Source of the DNA: Acetobacterium wieringae
GTDB lineage: Bacteria > Bacillota > Clostridia > Eubacteriales > Eubacteriaceae
Assembly (NCBI RefSeq): GCF_001766835.1
Contig: NZ_LKEU01000033.1
Span: forward strand, 124,001-188,000
Direction: 5' to 3'
DNA: 64,000 bases
How positions within the stretch are numbered: position 1 is the first letter of the stretch; each line of letters starts with the position of its first letter. The position numbers and the translations under genes were made by a program. Below, piece after piece: positions 63,847 through 64,000 of the stretch. The notes below the pieces were generated by a model. The model made no database searches. It had not been told where the DNA came from and was given only the letters and a program-made list of their open reading frames with translations.

Positions 63847-64000
63847 AAAAAAAAGCCACGCCAACAAAGCGTAGACTTTCCACATCTCTCATCATCTAAT
63901 TCTCCGGCAGGTCTTCTGACTCATGATCCTCATCGCTGTCGCCTTCCCATTTTTTAAACAGTGGCATCTTGACAGAAATTCCCAATTTACAGCGGCGGGC
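63847..64000 (-). promoter_or_regulatory. Cobalamin riboswitch (3' part) with terminator
   Basis: On the minus strand the region reads GCCACTG...GGGAAGGC, then the B12-box-like GTCAGAAGACCTGCC (about 63905-63921), and ends in CTACGC...GCGTGG (about 63855-63874) with an eight-T tail. These are the hallmarks of cobalamin riboswitches, in which ligand binding usually turns the gene off. The 5' part of the aptamer lies outside the window. It controls the dehydrogenase, TrpD-like and 68-residue genes downstream. Confidence 0.85.

Overview
The window looks like a chromosomal segment of an acetogenic Clostridium-class bacterium, most likely Acetobacterium or a close relative in the Eubacteriaceae. 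The main reason is the ATP synthase operon at the left edge. It carries three tandem c-subunit genes, all with the sodium-binding pattern (P25, Q29, E62, T63, Y67 in the 83-residue copies), an arrangement known from Acetobacterium woodii. One of the three differs from A. woodii as I recall it: the first c gene encodes a single hairpin, not the fused double hairpin. Type IV pili without a secretin, strong AGGAGG ribosome sites and the other families present fit a Gram-positive anaerobe. Nearly all genes lie on the minus strand; the exception is the glnN-glnB-amt block at 43.6-47.6 kb.

Layout, left to right. 0-6.3 kb: Na+ F1Fo ATP synthase operon (two small membrane proteins, then a, c1, c2, c3, b, delta, alpha, gamma, start of beta). 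6.3-9.4 kb: rpiB, a Sua5-type tRNA threonylcarbamoylation enzyme and pncB. 9.5-11.4 kb: an ArsD-like protein and an AAA ATPase followed by the remains of its usual DUF4276 partner. 11.5-30.5 kb: a complete type IV pilus locus. It has minor pilins, a large 811-residue pilus-associated protein, PilO, a PilM-PilN fusion, PilC, PilD, a tandem array of five major-pilin-like genes, PilT and PilB. Two class I c-di-GMP riboswitches precede the two parts of the pilin array, and an EAL phosphodiesterase leads the pilB-pilT operon, so sensing, turnover and output of c-di-GMP sit in one locus.

30.5-40 kb: nucleotide and anaplerotic genes (carB, carA, purA, purE, archaeal-type PEP carboxylase, purK). 40-47.7 kb: nitrogen assimilation, with an ANTAR regulator, type I and type III glutamine synthetases, P-II and an ammonium transporter, and hairpin terminators in the leaders that suggest antitermination control. 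47.7-51 kb: a flavodoxin, a 171-bp MITE-like element with perfect terminal repeats and target duplication, and a pair of GTPases. 51-61 kb: a defence-type island with a four-gene Wadjet plasmid-defence system (type II by my reading), a YhcG-type nuclease and a frameshifted 5'-nucleotidase. 61.06-61.18 kb: a cluster of DnaA boxes. 61.3-64 kb: a cobalamin-riboswitch-controlled unit of a zinc dehydrogenase, a divergent TrpD paralogue and a 68-residue protein of unknown purpose.

The strongest candidates for something new are the cobalamin-controlled dehydrogenase/TrpD-like unit, the single-hairpin c1 rotor gene, the c-di-GMP circuit over a diversifying pilin array, and the DnaA-box cluster away from dnaA. 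All family names were assigned by reading protein motifs; no database search was run.
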